Shown: positions 43,745-52,758 of the stretch, in pieces
Layout: each line of letters begins with the position of its first letter
Numbering within the stretch: the first letter of the stretch is position 1
Origin: Actinokineospora baliensis
Lineage (GTDB): Bacteria; Actinomycetota; Actinomycetes; Mycobacteriales; Pseudonocardiaceae
Direction: 5' to 3'
Length of the DNA stretch: 64,000 bases
Assembly: GCF_016907695.1 (NCBI RefSeq)
Contig: NZ_JAFBCK010000001.1
Coordinates: 3,816,501 to 3,880,500, forward strand
Translations under genes and position numbers: made by a program
The notes under the pieces: generated by a model
What the model saw: only the letters and a program-made list of their open reading frames with translations
Told to the model about the DNA's origin: nothing
Databases searched by the model: none

Positions 43745-45514
43745 GTGGACACTGTGCGTAAGACCCGGCCGAAGGGCGGGTTCCTGGCCGCGGCGGGCCC
43801 GCTGGGCAAGCCCCTGCCGCTGGCGCTCGTCGTCGCCGCGGTCGTGGTGGTCGTGCTGTCCGCGGTGGCGAGCACGTCGATGCTGTTCAACCTCACCAGC
43901 GCGGCCGTGTCGATCGTGTTCATGCAGAGCTACGGCCTCATCACCGGCCGCGCGGGCGTGATCTCGCTGTGCCAGCTGTCCTTCGCCGCCATCGGCGCCT
44001 GGACCGTCGGCTGGGCCAACGTCAACGACGTCCCCGGCGGCCTCTACGTGTGGCTGCTGCTGGGCGGCCTGGTCGCCGTCGTCGCCGGTCTGCTCATCGG
44101 CCTGCCCGCGCTGCGCCTGCGCGGGGTGAACCTGGCCGTGGCCACCTTCGCCTTCGCCATCGCGCTCGACGTCGTCTTCGGCGGCCTGAACTTCCCCGGC
44201 CAGGACGACTACGACTTCGTCACCCGCCCTGACCTGTTCGACACCGACCAGGCGTACTTCGTGTTCACCGCCATCGTCGCCGCGGCCATCTTCGTCGGCC
44301 TGTACTTCCTCGACCGCAGCCGCCTCGGCGGCGCCCTGGTCGAGATCCGCCACTCCGAGCGGGCCGCCGCCGCGCACGGCATCAGCGTCACCCAGGGCAA
44401 GCTCGCCGCCTTCGCGCTCAGCGCCTTCGTCGCGGGCATCGGCGGCGGGCTCATGGCCGGTCAGCTCGGTGTGGTCACCGCAGGCAACTTCTCGTCGTTC
44501 GCCTCGGTCGCGATGTTCGCCATCGCCCTGTTCGTCGGCACCAACAACGCCGAGGGCGCCATCGCGGGCGGCCTGCTCGGCGCGTTCGTCCCGGTGCTGA
44601 TGGACGCGATCGGCATCCCGCAGGACCTCGCGTCGCTGCTGTTCGGCCTCGGCGCGATCCAGGTGCTGCGGCTGGGCCAGAGCCAGACCGACCTGATGCG
44701 CACCCAGCGCCGCCGCAAGCGGGCCGCCAAGAACCCGCTGCCGCCGATCGCGGCGCCGCCGGTGCCGGTGTTCCCCAAGCGCAGGCCGGTGCGCCCGGTC
44801 GGCAGGGGCGCGCCCGCGCTGGAGGTCAAGGACCTGCGGGTCGCCTTCGGCAACCTCGTCGCGGTCGACGACGTGAACCTGGTGCTGCCGCGCGGGCACA
44901 TCGTCGGCCTGGTCGGCCCGAACGGCGCGGGCAAGTCCACCCTGATCAACACCGTCACCGGGTTCACCGCCAACTACACCGGGCGGGTCCTGCTCAACGG
45001 CAAGCGCATCGATGCGCTGGCCGCCCACCACCGGGCCCGCGCCGGTGTCCGCCGCTCCTTCCAGCAGCTGCGCGTGCCGACCTCGATCTCCGTGGGCATG
45101 TTCCTGCAGGTCGCGGCCGGTAAGACGCTCCCGGCCAAGGAGATCGCCGAGCAGCTGCGCCTGTTCGGCTGCCCGCCCGCCGACACGCCCATGGAGGCCG
45201 TCGACGTGGCCACCCGGCGCCTGCTGGAGGTCGCGGGCCTGGCCGCGGGCCGCCCGCCGGTGCTGCTGCTCGACGAGCCCGCCGCCGGGCACTCCAGCGA
45301 CGAGACCCGTCTGCTGGTCGAGCGCCTCTCGGAGATCCCCGAGCGCTTCGACACCTCCCTGCTGCTGGTCGAACACGACATCGAGGTGGTCAGGGCCACC
45401 TGCGACCAGGTCGTGGTGCTCGACTTCGGCCGGGTCATCGCCGCAGGACCGCCCGAGCAGGTCCTGTCCGACCCCACGGTGATCGCCGCCTACCTCGGCG
45501 ACGCCACCCGCTGA
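43745..45514 (+). CDS. ABC transporter permease-ATPase fusion LivM-LivG
   Basis: 589 residues joining two subunits. Residues about 25-315 are the LivM permease with 8-9 hydrophobic helices (ITGRAGVISLCQLSFAAIGA; LLIGLPALRLRGVNLAVATF). A basic/Pro linker (RRRKRAAKNPLPPIAAPPVP) leads to the LivG ATPase from about 358: Walker A GPNGAGKST, FQQLRV, Walker B VLLLDEPAAGHSS, LLLVEHDIEVV. The ABC signature (LSYGxxRRLE in LivG) is replaced by VDVATRRLLEVAG, so ATP hydrolysis by this half may depend on LivF. GTG start. Confidence 0.93.
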   Translation: MDTVRKTRPKGGFLAAAGPLGKPLPLALVVAAVVVVVLSAVASTSMLFNLTSAAVSIVFMQSYGLITGRAGVISLCQLSFAAIGAWTVGWANVNDVPGGLYVWLLLGGLVAVVAGLLIGLPALRLRGVNLAVATFAFAIALDVVFGGLNFPGQDDYDFVTRPDLFDTDQAYFVFTAIVAAAIFVGLYFLDRSRLGGALVEIRHSERAAAAHGISVTQGKLAAFALSAFVAGIGGGLMAGQLGVVTAGNFSSFASVAMFAIALFVGTNNAEGAIAGGLLGAFVPVLMDAIGIPQDLASLLFGLGAIQVLRLGQSQTDLMRTQRRRKRAAKNPLPPIAAPPVPVFPKRRPVRPVGRGAPALEVKDLRVAFGNLVAVDDVNLVLPRGHIVGLVGPNGAGKSTLINTVTGFTANYTGRVLLNGKRIDALAAHHRARAGVRRSFQQLRVPTSISVGMFLQVAAGKTLPAKEIAEQLRLFGCPPADTPMEAVDVATRRLLEVAGLAAGRPPVLLLDEPAAGHSSDETRLLVERLSEIPERFDTSLLLVEHDIEVVRATCDQVVVLDFGRVIAAGPPEQVLSDPTVIAAYLGDATR

Positions 45515-45579
45515 CCCCTCCGGGGCGCGCCCCCGCGCTCCGGCCGTTCACACCACAACCGGGTTCAGGAGTCCTCACC

Positions 45580-46743
45580 ATGAGCAGAGCGTTAGTCAAG
45601 ATCGGTGGCATCGTCGGTGCCGCGGTCATAGCCACCTCCCTGGTGGCGGGCTGCGGGTCCAGCGGGGACACGATCAAGATCGGCGCCATCGCGGGCCTCA
45701 CCGGCAACTTCATCACCGAGGAGGTCGTCAAGACCGCGGGGCGGGTCTTCGACGACGTCAACGACGCCGGGGGGATCGGCGGCAAGAAGATCGAGTACAT
45801 CGTCAAGGACGACGCGGGCAACCCGCAGCGCACCGCCCAGGTCGCCCGCGAGCTCGCCGACGACGGCGTGGTCGCCATGGCCGGGTCCGGCAGCTTCACC
45901 GACTGCGACGTCAACGACGCCTTCTACCGGCAGCAGAAGATCAGCTCGGTGATGGCCGTCGGCGCCAGCCCCAAGTGCTACCAGAGCCCCAACATCGCCC
46001 CGGTCAACGTCGGGCCGTTCACCCTCATCACCGCGGAGCTGCTCTTCGCCTCCGAGACGCTGGGCAACCAGAAGGTCTGCAACTTCACCGTCGTGCTGCC
46101 CGGTTCCGAGCAGGCGGTCAACGACGCCATCGGGCAGTGGGAGAAGATCAGCGGCAAGAAGCTGGTCGTCAACGACACCACCGTGCAGCAGAGCGGCGAC
46201 CTGACCCCGTACCTGCTCAAGGCCAAGCAGGCGGGCTGCGACGCGGTGCTGTTCAACCCGGGCGAGCAGCTGGTGGTGCCGTTCCTCAAGGCCGCGCAGA
46301 CCCAGGGGATGTCCGATGTGGACTTCCTGCTGCTGGCCCCGGCCTACACCGAGAGCGTCGCCAAGGCCGTCGGCGGCCTCGGGCTGAAGGTCTACGCCGG
46401 TAGCGAGTTCGAGCCGTTCACCGCCGCCAGCGACGCCAACAAGGGCTGGAAGGACGCCGTGACCCGCGCAGGCGCCCAGCCCACCGCGTTCTCCCAGGGC
46501 GGCTACCTCGCCGCGCGGTTCGTGGTGGACGTGCTCAAGTCCATCAAGGGCGACATCACCCGCGAATCGGTCAACGAGGCGCTGCGCTCGATGCAGCCGA
46601 TCTCCAACCCGATGGTGGGCACCCCGTTCATCTTCGGCCCCGGCGAGCGGCACGCGCCCAACCAGGCCTCGAAGATGGTCGAGCTCAAGGACAGCGCCTG
46701 GGTCCCGCTCGGCGACTTCATCACGGTCCCGACCTCCTCCTGA
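45580..46743 (+). CDS. ABC transporter substrate-binding lipoprotein (LivK-like)
   Basis: 387 residues. Lipoprotein signal with lipobox LVAGC (Cys25). A periplasmic-binding-type fold follows: IKIGAIAGLTGNFITEEVVK, NDAGGIGGKKIEYIVKDDAG, AMAGSGSFTDCD, and GCDAVLFNPGEQLVVPFLKA. Cysteines at DCDVND, PKCYQS, KVCNF and AGCDAV may form disulfides outside the membrane. It determines the substrate, which cannot be read from sequence. AGGAG precedes the ATG. Confidence 0.93.
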   Translation: MSRALVKIGGIVGAAVIATSLVAGCGSSGDTIKIGAIAGLTGNFITEEVVKTAGRVFDDVNDAGGIGGKKIEYIVKDDAGNPQRTAQVARELADDGVVAMAGSGSFTDCDVNDAFYRQQKISSVMAVGASPKCYQSPNIAPVNVGPFTLITAELLFASETLGNQKVCNFTVVLPGSEQAVNDAIGQWEKISGKKLVVNDTTVQQSGDLTPYLLKAKQAGCDAVLFNPGEQLVVPFLKAAQTQGMSDVDFLLLAPAYTESVAKAVGGLGLKVYAGSEFEPFTAASDANKGWKDAVTRAGAQPTAFSQGGYLAARFVVDVLKSIKGDITRESVNEALRSMQPISNPMVGTPFIFGPGERHAPNQASKMVELKDSAWVPLGDFITVPTSS

Positions 46744-46788
46744 CCTTTCCCGCTCGGTTCTCACCCCTCTCCCGACCCGGAGGCTGTC

Positions 46789-47655
46789 GTGCTCCAACTG
46801 TCCGCGGCCATCGCCGGGCTGGTCACCGGCGGCGCGTACGCCCTGATGGGGCTGTCCACGCTGCTGACCTACCGGCTGGTGTCGGTGGTGAACTTCGCCC
46901 AGGCCGCCGTCGGCGCGTTCGGCGCGTTCGCCATGGTCATCCTCTACGAGGAGGGCTGGCCGCTGGTCCTGGCGGTGCCCGCGGGCATGATCGTGGGCGC
47001 GGCGCTGCACTGCGGGCTCGGCGCGATCATGGTCCGCTGGTTCGCCGAGTCGAGCGAGGGTGTCAAGGCCGCGGTGACGATCGCCGTCTACACCGGTCTT
47101 GTGGCTGTGGGGCTGCGCCTGTTCGGGGCGCAGCACCCGCACCGCTTCCCCAGCCCGTTCGACGACCCGGCGTTCACCCTCGGTGGCGTGGTGGTCACCT
47201 GGACCGCCATCGTCACCATGGTGCTGGCGGTGGTCTTCGCCGCCGCGCCCGCATTCCTGTTGCGCAGGACCAAGATCGGGCTGCTGCTGCGCGCCCAGGC
47301 CGAGCGCCCCACCACCGCCGAGTTGATCGGCGTGCGGGTGCCCCGGCTGTCGATGATCGTGTGGGGCGTGGCGGGCGCGGCGAGCTCGCTGGCCATCATG
47401 ATCATCGCTCCGCAGCTGGCCAGCGACTTCGGCTCCCAGGCCGCGCTGATCACGCCCGCGCTGGCGGCGGTGCTCATCGGCGCGTTCCGCAGTTTCCCGG
47501 TCACGCTGCTCGGCGGTCTCGCGCTGGGTGTGTTGCAGGGCTTGGCTAGTACCTGGCAGGCGGTGCAGCAGTTCCGCGGTGTCCTGCCCTTCGTGGTCAT
47601 CCTGGTAGTCCTGGTCTGGACCCGCAGGGGAGACCGCTGGGACGAGCCCGCGTAA
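46789..47655 (+). CDS. ABC transporter permease LivH-like
   Basis: 288 residues with about 8 TM helices: GLVTGGAYALMGLSTLLTYR and VVNFAQAAVGAFGAFAMVIL (LivH signature, n.a.G.l..lGAy), LIGVRVPRLSMIVWGVAGAA and ALAAVLIGAFRSFPVTLLGG. Second permease needed with LivM to complete the channel. GTG start after CGGAGG. The gene order F-MG-K-H differs from the Escherichia coli K-HMGF order. Confidence 0.92.
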   Translation: MLQLSAAIAGLVTGGAYALMGLSTLLTYRLVSVVNFAQAAVGAFGAFAMVILYEEGWPLVLAVPAGMIVGAALHCGLGAIMVRWFAESSEGVKAAVTIAVYTGLVAVGLRLFGAQHPHRFPSPFDDPAFTLGGVVVTWTAIVTMVLAVVFAAAPAFLLRRTKIGLLLRAQAERPTTAELIGVRVPRLSMIVWGVAGAASSLAIMIIAPQLASDFGSQAALITPALAAVLIGAFRSFPVTLLGGLALGVLQGLASTWQAVQQFRGVLPFVVILVVLVWTRRGDRWDEPA

Positions 47656-47690
47656 TCGTTTGGCCGGGCATCCCTTGTCCAGCCAGCCTC

Positions 47691-47716
47691 TTTATAGTCT
47701 ACTGTTGTAGAACAAC
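47691..47716 (+). promoter_or_regulatory. Palindromic operator/promoter before the catabolic genes
   Basis: TATAGT at 47693-47698 (-10-like) is followed by two interlocked inverted repeats: TCTAC-TGTT-GTAGA (47698-47711) and GTTGT-AGA-ACAAC (47704-47716). They sit 18 bases before the dehydrogenase ATG, where a dimeric repressor or activator could block or start transcription. The sites are seen; their use is inferred. The LuxR-type regulator at 54.9 kb is one candidate. Confidence 0.4.
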
Positions 47717-47734
47717 GGTTCTGGAGGAGTCGGC

Positions 47735-48865
47735 ATGAGGCCACGAGTGACCATGGCCGCGGTGCTGCGTGAGTTCAACGCGCCACTGGAGGTCGAGGAG
47801 GTCCCGCTGCCAGCGGACCTCCCGCCTGGCTCCGCGCTGGTGAAGGTGACCCGCACGACCCTGTGCGGCACCGACGCGCACCTGTGGCAGGGCGTGCTGC
47901 CCTTCGTCGGGCTGCCGCTGGTCCTCGGGCACGAGATGGTGGGCGAGGTGGTCGCGCTCGGTCCGCACGCCGAACACGACGCGCTCGGCCGACCGGTCGA
48001 GGTGGGTACCAGGCTGGTGTGGTCGGAATCGGTGTGCGGACACTGCCACGGCTGCACCGTGCTGCGCGAGCCGGTCCTGTGCTCCGACCGGGGTTACGGG
48101 TTCCGGCAGCGGGCGGACAAGTGGCCGTTCGTCATCGGTGGCCTCAGCCAGTACACCTACCTGCCGCCCGGCGCGCACCGACTGGTCGTACCGGAGGGCA
48201 TGCCCGACACCTGGGCGGCGTCGGCGGGCTGCGCGGTCAAGACCGTGCTGCGCGCCTTCACCAACGCGGGCGGGGTACGGCCTGAGTCCACTGTGGTCAT
48301 TCAGGGGGCCGGGCCGCTCGGTCTGGTCGGCACCGCGCTCGCCCGCGCCGCCGGTGCGGGTCGGGTGATCACCATCGGCGGGCCGGACACCCGGCTGGCG
48401 ATCGCGCGTTCCTACGGCGCGGACGTCACCATCTCCGTCGAGGAGGTGTCCGACCCCGACGAGCGGGTGGCCAGGGTCGAGGAGCTGACCGAGGCCCGCG
48501 GCGCGGAGCTGGTGTTCGACTTCGCCGGGTCCCCGTCGGCCAACCGCGAGGGCGTGCTCATGTGCGGCCTGCGCGGCAAGCACGTGGTGGTCGGCCTGAC
48601 CGGGCCCCAGGCCATGCCGGTGCCGATGGACGTGGTGATGAGCCGCGAGATCCAGGTCATCGGCTCGCTCAACGGCGACGTGTCCGACCTGGACCGCTCG
48701 CTGCGCTTCCTCGGCGCCTTCAAGGACCGCTTCGACTGGGACGCCATGTTCGGCGCGCCAGTCGGCCTGGCCGGTGCGGACCAGGCCATCAAGGACATGG
48801 CGGCGATGACGGCGGTCAAGGCCGTCGTCGACCCCGCTCTCGATCTAGAGGAGATCTCCGGATGA
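47735..48865 (+). CDS. Zinc-dependent alcohol dehydrogenase (MDR family)
   Basis: 376 residues. Catalytic zinc ligands in TTLCGTDAHLW and LGHEMVGEVVALG; structural zinc loop CGHCHGCTVLREPVLC with four Cys; Rossmann motif GAGPLGLVG. Oxidises an alcohol or polyol with NAD(P). GGAGGAG precedes the ATG. First gene of a six-gene run in which most neighbours overlap by four bases. Confidence 0.94.
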   Translation: MRPRVTMAAVLREFNAPLEVEEVPLPADLPPGSALVKVTRTTLCGTDAHLWQGVLPFVGLPLVLGHEMVGEVVALGPHAEHDALGRPVEVGTRLVWSESVCGHCHGCTVLREPVLCSDRGYGFRQRADKWPFVIGGLSQYTYLPPGAHRLVVPEGMPDTWAASAGCAVKTVLRAFTNAGGVRPESTVVIQGAGPLGLVGTALARAAGAGRVITIGGPDTRLAIARSYGADVTISVEEVSDPDERVARVEELTEARGAELVFDFAGSPSANREGVLMCGLRGKHVVVGLTGPQAMPVPMDVVMSREIQVIGSLNGDVSDLDRSLRFLGAFKDRFDWDAMFGAPVGLAGADQAIKDMAAMTAVKAVVDPALDLEEISG

Positions 48866-49839
48866 CCACTCAGCCCGTCGACCCCAGCCCCCTGGCCGCG
48901 GTCGCCTCCGGCTTCATGGCGGCCAAGCAGTTCTTCGCCGCCAGCGAGCTCGGCCTCTTCGCCGCGCTCGCCGACGGCCCGGCCACCTCGGCCGCGGTCG
49001 CCGAGACCGCCGGTGTGCCGGAGCGCTCGGCCCGCATCCTGCTCGACGCCATGGTCGGCCTCGAGCTGCTCACCTTCGCCGACGGCCAGTACACCAACAC
49101 CGCGGCCACCGCCGCCTACCTCGCGGGCGGCGAGGGCCTCGACCTGCGGCCGTGGCTGGCGTTCTGGGACGCGCTGAGCTACCCGCATTGGCTGGGCTAC
49201 ACCGACTCGATGCGCACCGCGCAGCCGCAGCCGTTCGACATGGGTGGCGAGCGCATGGAGACCTTCATGGGCGGTGTGCAGACCTACAACTCGCTGCACG
49301 CCCAGCAGTTGGCCGAGGTCTACGACTTCACCGCGCACGAGAACCTGCTCGACCTGGCCGGTCTGTCGACCGCGTTCCTCGACGAGGCGCACAAGCGCAA
49401 CCCCAAGCTGCGCGGCGCGTTCGTCAGCACCGACATGATGCTGCAGATGGCCAAGGGCGGCGCCCCGGCCGGGTTCGAGGACTTCGTCGAGTTCCACGAG
49501 GCCGACCCGCTGACCACCGAGGTCCCGGGCCACTACGACTCGGTGCTGCTCGAGCACGTGCTGCACCGGTTCACCCCCGAGGAGAACAAGACCATCCTCA
49601 CCCGGGCCCGCGCCGCGGTCGACGCCGGTGCCGCGCTGCTGGTGCTGGACTTCCTGCTCGACGCCACCGACGGCCGCCGCCTCGACCCGGTCCTCGCGGG
49701 CGAGTACCTGGTCATCGACGGCACCGTGGTCTACCCCGAGGACGAGGTCAAGGGCTGGCTCGAGGCCACCGGCTGGCGCTGGGTGGAGACCCGCCCGGTG
49801 CCCGGTTCGCCCCGGGTGATCATCGCGGAAGCGGTGTGA
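48862..49839 (+). CDS. O-methyltransferase-like protein with altered SAM motif
   Basis: 325 residues. N-terminal winged-helix dimerisation part (FFAASELGLFAALADGPATS, GVPERSARILLDAMVGLELL) as in plant-type O-methyltransferases, and the later LHRFTPEE with the family His. The SAM loop, normally DxGGGxG, reads LLDLAGLSTAF, so glycine-rich SAM binding is lost or altered. It may have another activity. ATGA overlap with the dehydrogenase upstream, GTGA with the SDR downstream. Confidence 0.82.
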   Translation: MTTQPVDPSPLAAVASGFMAAKQFFAASELGLFAALADGPATSAAVAETAGVPERSARILLDAMVGLELLTFADGQYTNTAATAAYLAGGEGLDLRPWLAFWDALSYPHWLGYTDSMRTAQPQPFDMGGERMETFMGGVQTYNSLHAQQLAEVYDFTAHENLLDLAGLSTAFLDEAHKRNPKLRGAFVSTDMMLQMAKGGAPAGFEDFVEFHEADPLTTEVPGHYDSVLLEHVLHRFTPEENKTILTRARAAVDAGAALLVLDFLLDATDGRRLDPVLAGEYLVIDGTVVYPEDEVKGWLEATGWRWVETRPVPGSPRVIIAEAV

Positions 49840-50585
49840 GCGCGCGCTTCGCGGGCAAGGTCGCCTTCGTGACCGGTGGGGCGGGTGGCATCGGCGGCGC
49901 CGTTGCCACCGCCCTGGCGGCGGAGGGCGCCAAGGTCGCGGTCGCCGACCTCGACCTCGACGCCGCCAAGGCGGTCGCCGAGGGCATCGGCGGCCTGCCG
50001 CTGGGCCTCGACGTCGGTGACGCCGACAGCGTCGTCGCCGCGGTCAAGGCCGCGACCGACGAGCTCGGCCCGATCGACGTCCTGGTGCACACCGCCGGGA
50101 TCGTCGGTGGCGGCGGACCGCTCACCGACCTGCCCATCGAGGTGTTCGACGCGGTCAACCGGGTCAACTTCCGCGGCACGTTCCTCATCACCCAGGCGGT
50201 GGCCAACGCGATGATCGCCGCGGGCACCGGGGGCGCGATGGTGCACATCAGCTCCGCGGGCGCGTTCTCCCCGACCCCGGGTCTCGGGCACTACGAGGCC
50301 ACCAAGGCGGGCATGAACGCGCTGATCCGCTCGGCCGCGGTCGAACTCGCCGAGCACGGCATCCGGGTCAACGCCGTGGCCCCCGGCCCGGTCGACACCC
50401 CGATGACCAACTTCTCCGCCGCGCCGCCGGAGGCGCTGGCGTTCTGGACCGAGCGGATCCCGCTCGGCCGCATCGCCACCCCCGCCGACCTGGTGCCCCA
50501 GGTGCTGCTGTTCGCCTCCGAGGACACCCGGCACATCACCGGCACCGTCCTCGCCGTCGACGGCGGCCAACTGCTGAAGGGATGA
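49836..50585 (+). CDS. Short-chain dehydrogenase/reductase
   Basis: 249 residues. TGGAGGIGG cofactor motif (residues 13-21), Asp in VAVADLD favouring NAD, HTAGIVG (NNAG position), catalytic Ser in HISSAG, Tyr-xxx-Lys in HYEATKAG, and PG..T..T as PGPVDTPMT. Classical SDR. It may act on the alcohol/ketone produced in the same pathway. GTG start, 6 bases before the next gene. Confidence 0.95.
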   Translation: MSARFAGKVAFVTGGAGGIGGAVATALAAEGAKVAVADLDLDAAKAVAEGIGGLPLGLDVGDADSVVAAVKAATDELGPIDVLVHTAGIVGGGGPLTDLPIEVFDAVNRVNFRGTFLITQAVANAMIAAGTGGAMVHISSAGAFSPTPGLGHYEATKAGMNALIRSAAVELAEHGIRVNAVAPGPVDTPMTNFSAAPPEALAFWTERIPLGRIATPADLVPQVLLFASEDTRHITGTVLAVDGGQLLKG

Positions 50586-50591
50586 CCCGCG

Positions 50592-52745
50592 GTGACTCGT
50601 CGCCTGGTCGACCACACAGACGCCCCGATCGTCGCCTACACCGACCGGATCTCCGCCCGGCCCGGTGAGCGGATCAGCGTCCGCGCCAGCTCCACCGAGC
50701 CGGCAGCGCGGGTGCGGCTGCTGCTGGTGGACCACGACGGCACGGTCCCGGTCCGGGTCCCGGTCACCGCCGGGCTCCCGGACCGGGTCACCGTGGCGCA
50801 CGAGCACCTCGACCAGGGCTCCTACGGCCTGGTGCCCGAGCCGCCGACCTTCGCCGACGCCGTGACCTTCGCGGTGTGGGTGTGGCCGACCCTGCTCGGG
50901 GCGGGCCGGGTCGGCGTGCTCACCCAGGACGGCGTCGCCGACCTGGGCATCGACGCGACGGGTCGCCCCGAGTTCACCGCGCACACCGACGACGGCCCGG
51001 TCACCGTGACCGCGTCGGCGCCGGTGAGCGTGCGCCGCTGGTACCTGCTCACCGGGTCCTACTCCGAGCGCGGTGCCCGCCTGCAGGTCCGCCCGGCGGC
51101 CCCGCTGGCCAGGGAGAAGTCGGCCACCGTGGTCGTCGCCCCGCCCCGCGGCGCGCTCAGCGCCGCCGCCACCCCGCTGGTGTTCGCCGCCCGCGTCGTC
51201 GACGGGGTCGTCACCGACAACTACGACGGCAAGATCAGCGCGCCCTGCCTGTTCGACCGCGCCCTCGACGCCGCCCAGGTCGCCGAACTGGCCGCCGACA
51301 CCACCGGCGCCTGGCACCGCGGTGCCGCGGCGCAGTGGGACCTCGCCCAGGACATCGGCGGCGACCGGCTGCTCGACCTCGTCGACGGCAGGCACGGCAC
51401 CCTCCACAACGGACCCCAGCGCGGGGTCACCGCGCACGACTGGACCGGCGAGGTCCTGGACTGGCGCTTCGCCGACACCGGCTACGGCGCCGTGCACTTC
51501 CACAGCAGCGACCTGGAGGACGCGGGCTGGCCCGAGGTCCTGGCCGTCGACCTGCCGGAGGACCTGCCCGGCGGCTGCTACGCCGTCGAGCTCACCACCT
51601 CCGCCGGGGTCGACCGCGTCCCGTTCTTCGTGCGACCGCGCGCGGATGCCCCCCGTGCGCCCATCGCCTTCCTCGTGCCGACGCTGAGCTACCTCGCCTA
51701 CGCGCTCGAACACGTCCACATGCCGTTCCTGCCCGAGGACCCCGCCGAGATCGCCGCCCCGTTCGCCAGGCGCAACCGGCTGCACAGCCTCTACGACCGC
51801 CACAGCGACGGCAGCGGCGCCGCGACCGCGTCCCTGCTGCGCCCGCTGCTCGGCGTCCGCGACGACCACGTGTTCCGGCACGCCAGCGGCCCGCACCAGT
51901 ACAGCGAGGACCTGCACCTGGTCGGCTGGCTGGGTCGCCAGGGCTTCCACTTCGACGTCGTCACCGACCACGACCTCGACGCCGAGGGGGCCGAGGCGCT
52001 GGCCGGGTACGGCACCGTCGTCACCGGCAGCCACCCCGAGTACTGGACCGGCGCCATGCTCGACGCCGTCACCGGGCACCTGCACGGCGGTGGCGCGCTG
52101 GCCTACCTCGGCGGCAACGGCGCCTACTGGGTCACCGCCGTCCACCCCGAGAAGCGCCACGTCGCCGAGCTGCGCCGCGGCTACTCCGGCGTGCGCATGT
52201 GGGAGAGCGAGCCCGGCGAGCTGCACCTGGCCGCCACCGGTGAGCCGGGCGGGTTGTGGGCCGAGCGCGGTCGGTCCCCGCACCGGCTGTTCGGCATCGG
52301 CACCTCGGCGGCGGGTCTGACCCAGGGCGGCGCCTACGAGATCGTCGCCAAGCCCGGTGACCAGGCTGTGGACGCGCTGCTGCGCGGCATCGACCGCGAC
52401 ACCCCGTTGGGGCAGTTCGGCGCACTGCTCGGTGGTGCCGCGTCGTTCGAGACCGACGGCTACGACGAACTGCTCGGCAGCCCACCCGACACCAAGCTCC
52501 TCGGCCGGGCGCTGCTCGGCGACGCGTACATGTCCGCCGACACCGGCCCCACCACCCCGCACCCGCTGTCGGACCCGGTGGACCGCCGCCGCTCCGACCT
52601 GACCCTGCTCGACACCCCCGGTGGCGGCCAGGTGTTCTCCGTCGGGTCCATCGGCTGGTGCGCCGCCCTGTCGCACCGCGGCGACGCCAACGACGTCTCC
52701 CGGCTCACCGCCGCGGTACTGCGTTCCTTCGGCACGGATCGATAG
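50592..52745 (+). CDS. N,N-dimethylformamidase large-subunit-like protein
   Basis: 717 residues resembling the DMFase beta subunit, which hydrolyses dimethylformamide to dimethylamine and formate. N-terminal beta domain (VAYTDRISARPGERISVRAS), LamG-like middle (about 130-320: YDGKISAPCLFDRALDAAQV), and a C-terminal part with PIAFLVPTLSYLAYA, the D-H pair in VVTDHDLDAEG, VTGSHPEYWTGAMLDAV and LAYLGGNGAYWVTAV, as in the family. Known enzymes need a small alpha subunit of about 130 residues; none is encoded here. The actual amide is unknown. GTG start. Confidence 0.75.
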   Translation: MTRRLVDHTDAPIVAYTDRISARPGERISVRASSTEPAARVRLLLVDHDGTVPVRVPVTAGLPDRVTVAHEHLDQGSYGLVPEPPTFADAVTFAVWVWPTLLGAGRVGVLTQDGVADLGIDATGRPEFTAHTDDGPVTVTASAPVSVRRWYLLTGSYSERGARLQVRPAAPLAREKSATVVVAPPRGALSAAATPLVFAARVVDGVVTDNYDGKISAPCLFDRALDAAQVAELAADTTGAWHRGAAAQWDLAQDIGGDRLLDLVDGRHGTLHNGPQRGVTAHDWTGEVLDWRFADTGYGAVHFHSSDLEDAGWPEVLAVDLPEDLPGGCYAVELTTSAGVDRVPFFVRPRADAPRAPIAFLVPTLSYLAYALEHVHMPFLPEDPAEIAAPFARRNRLHSLYDRHSDGSGAATASLLRPLLGVRDDHVFRHASGPHQYSEDLHLVGWLGRQGFHFDVVTDHDLDAEGAEALAGYGTVVTGSHPEYWTGAMLDAVTGHLHGGGALAYLGGNGAYWVTAVHPEKRHVAELRRGYSGVRMWESEPGELHLAATGEPGGLWAERGRSPHRLFGIGTSAAGLTQGGAYEIVAKPGDQAVDALLRGIDRDTPLGQFGALLGGAASFETDGYDELLGSPPDTKLLGRALLGDAYMSADTGPTTPHPLSDPVDRRRSDLTLLDTPGGGQVFSVGSIGWCAALSHRGDANDVSRLTAAVLRSFGTDR

Positions 52746-52758
52746 GAAGGAGCTCCCG

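Noticed and set aside
42968..47655. Specific branched-chain amino acid importer
   Set aside because: Family membership does not fix the substrate; the adjoining catabolic genes argue for another compound, so only the transporter type is stated.
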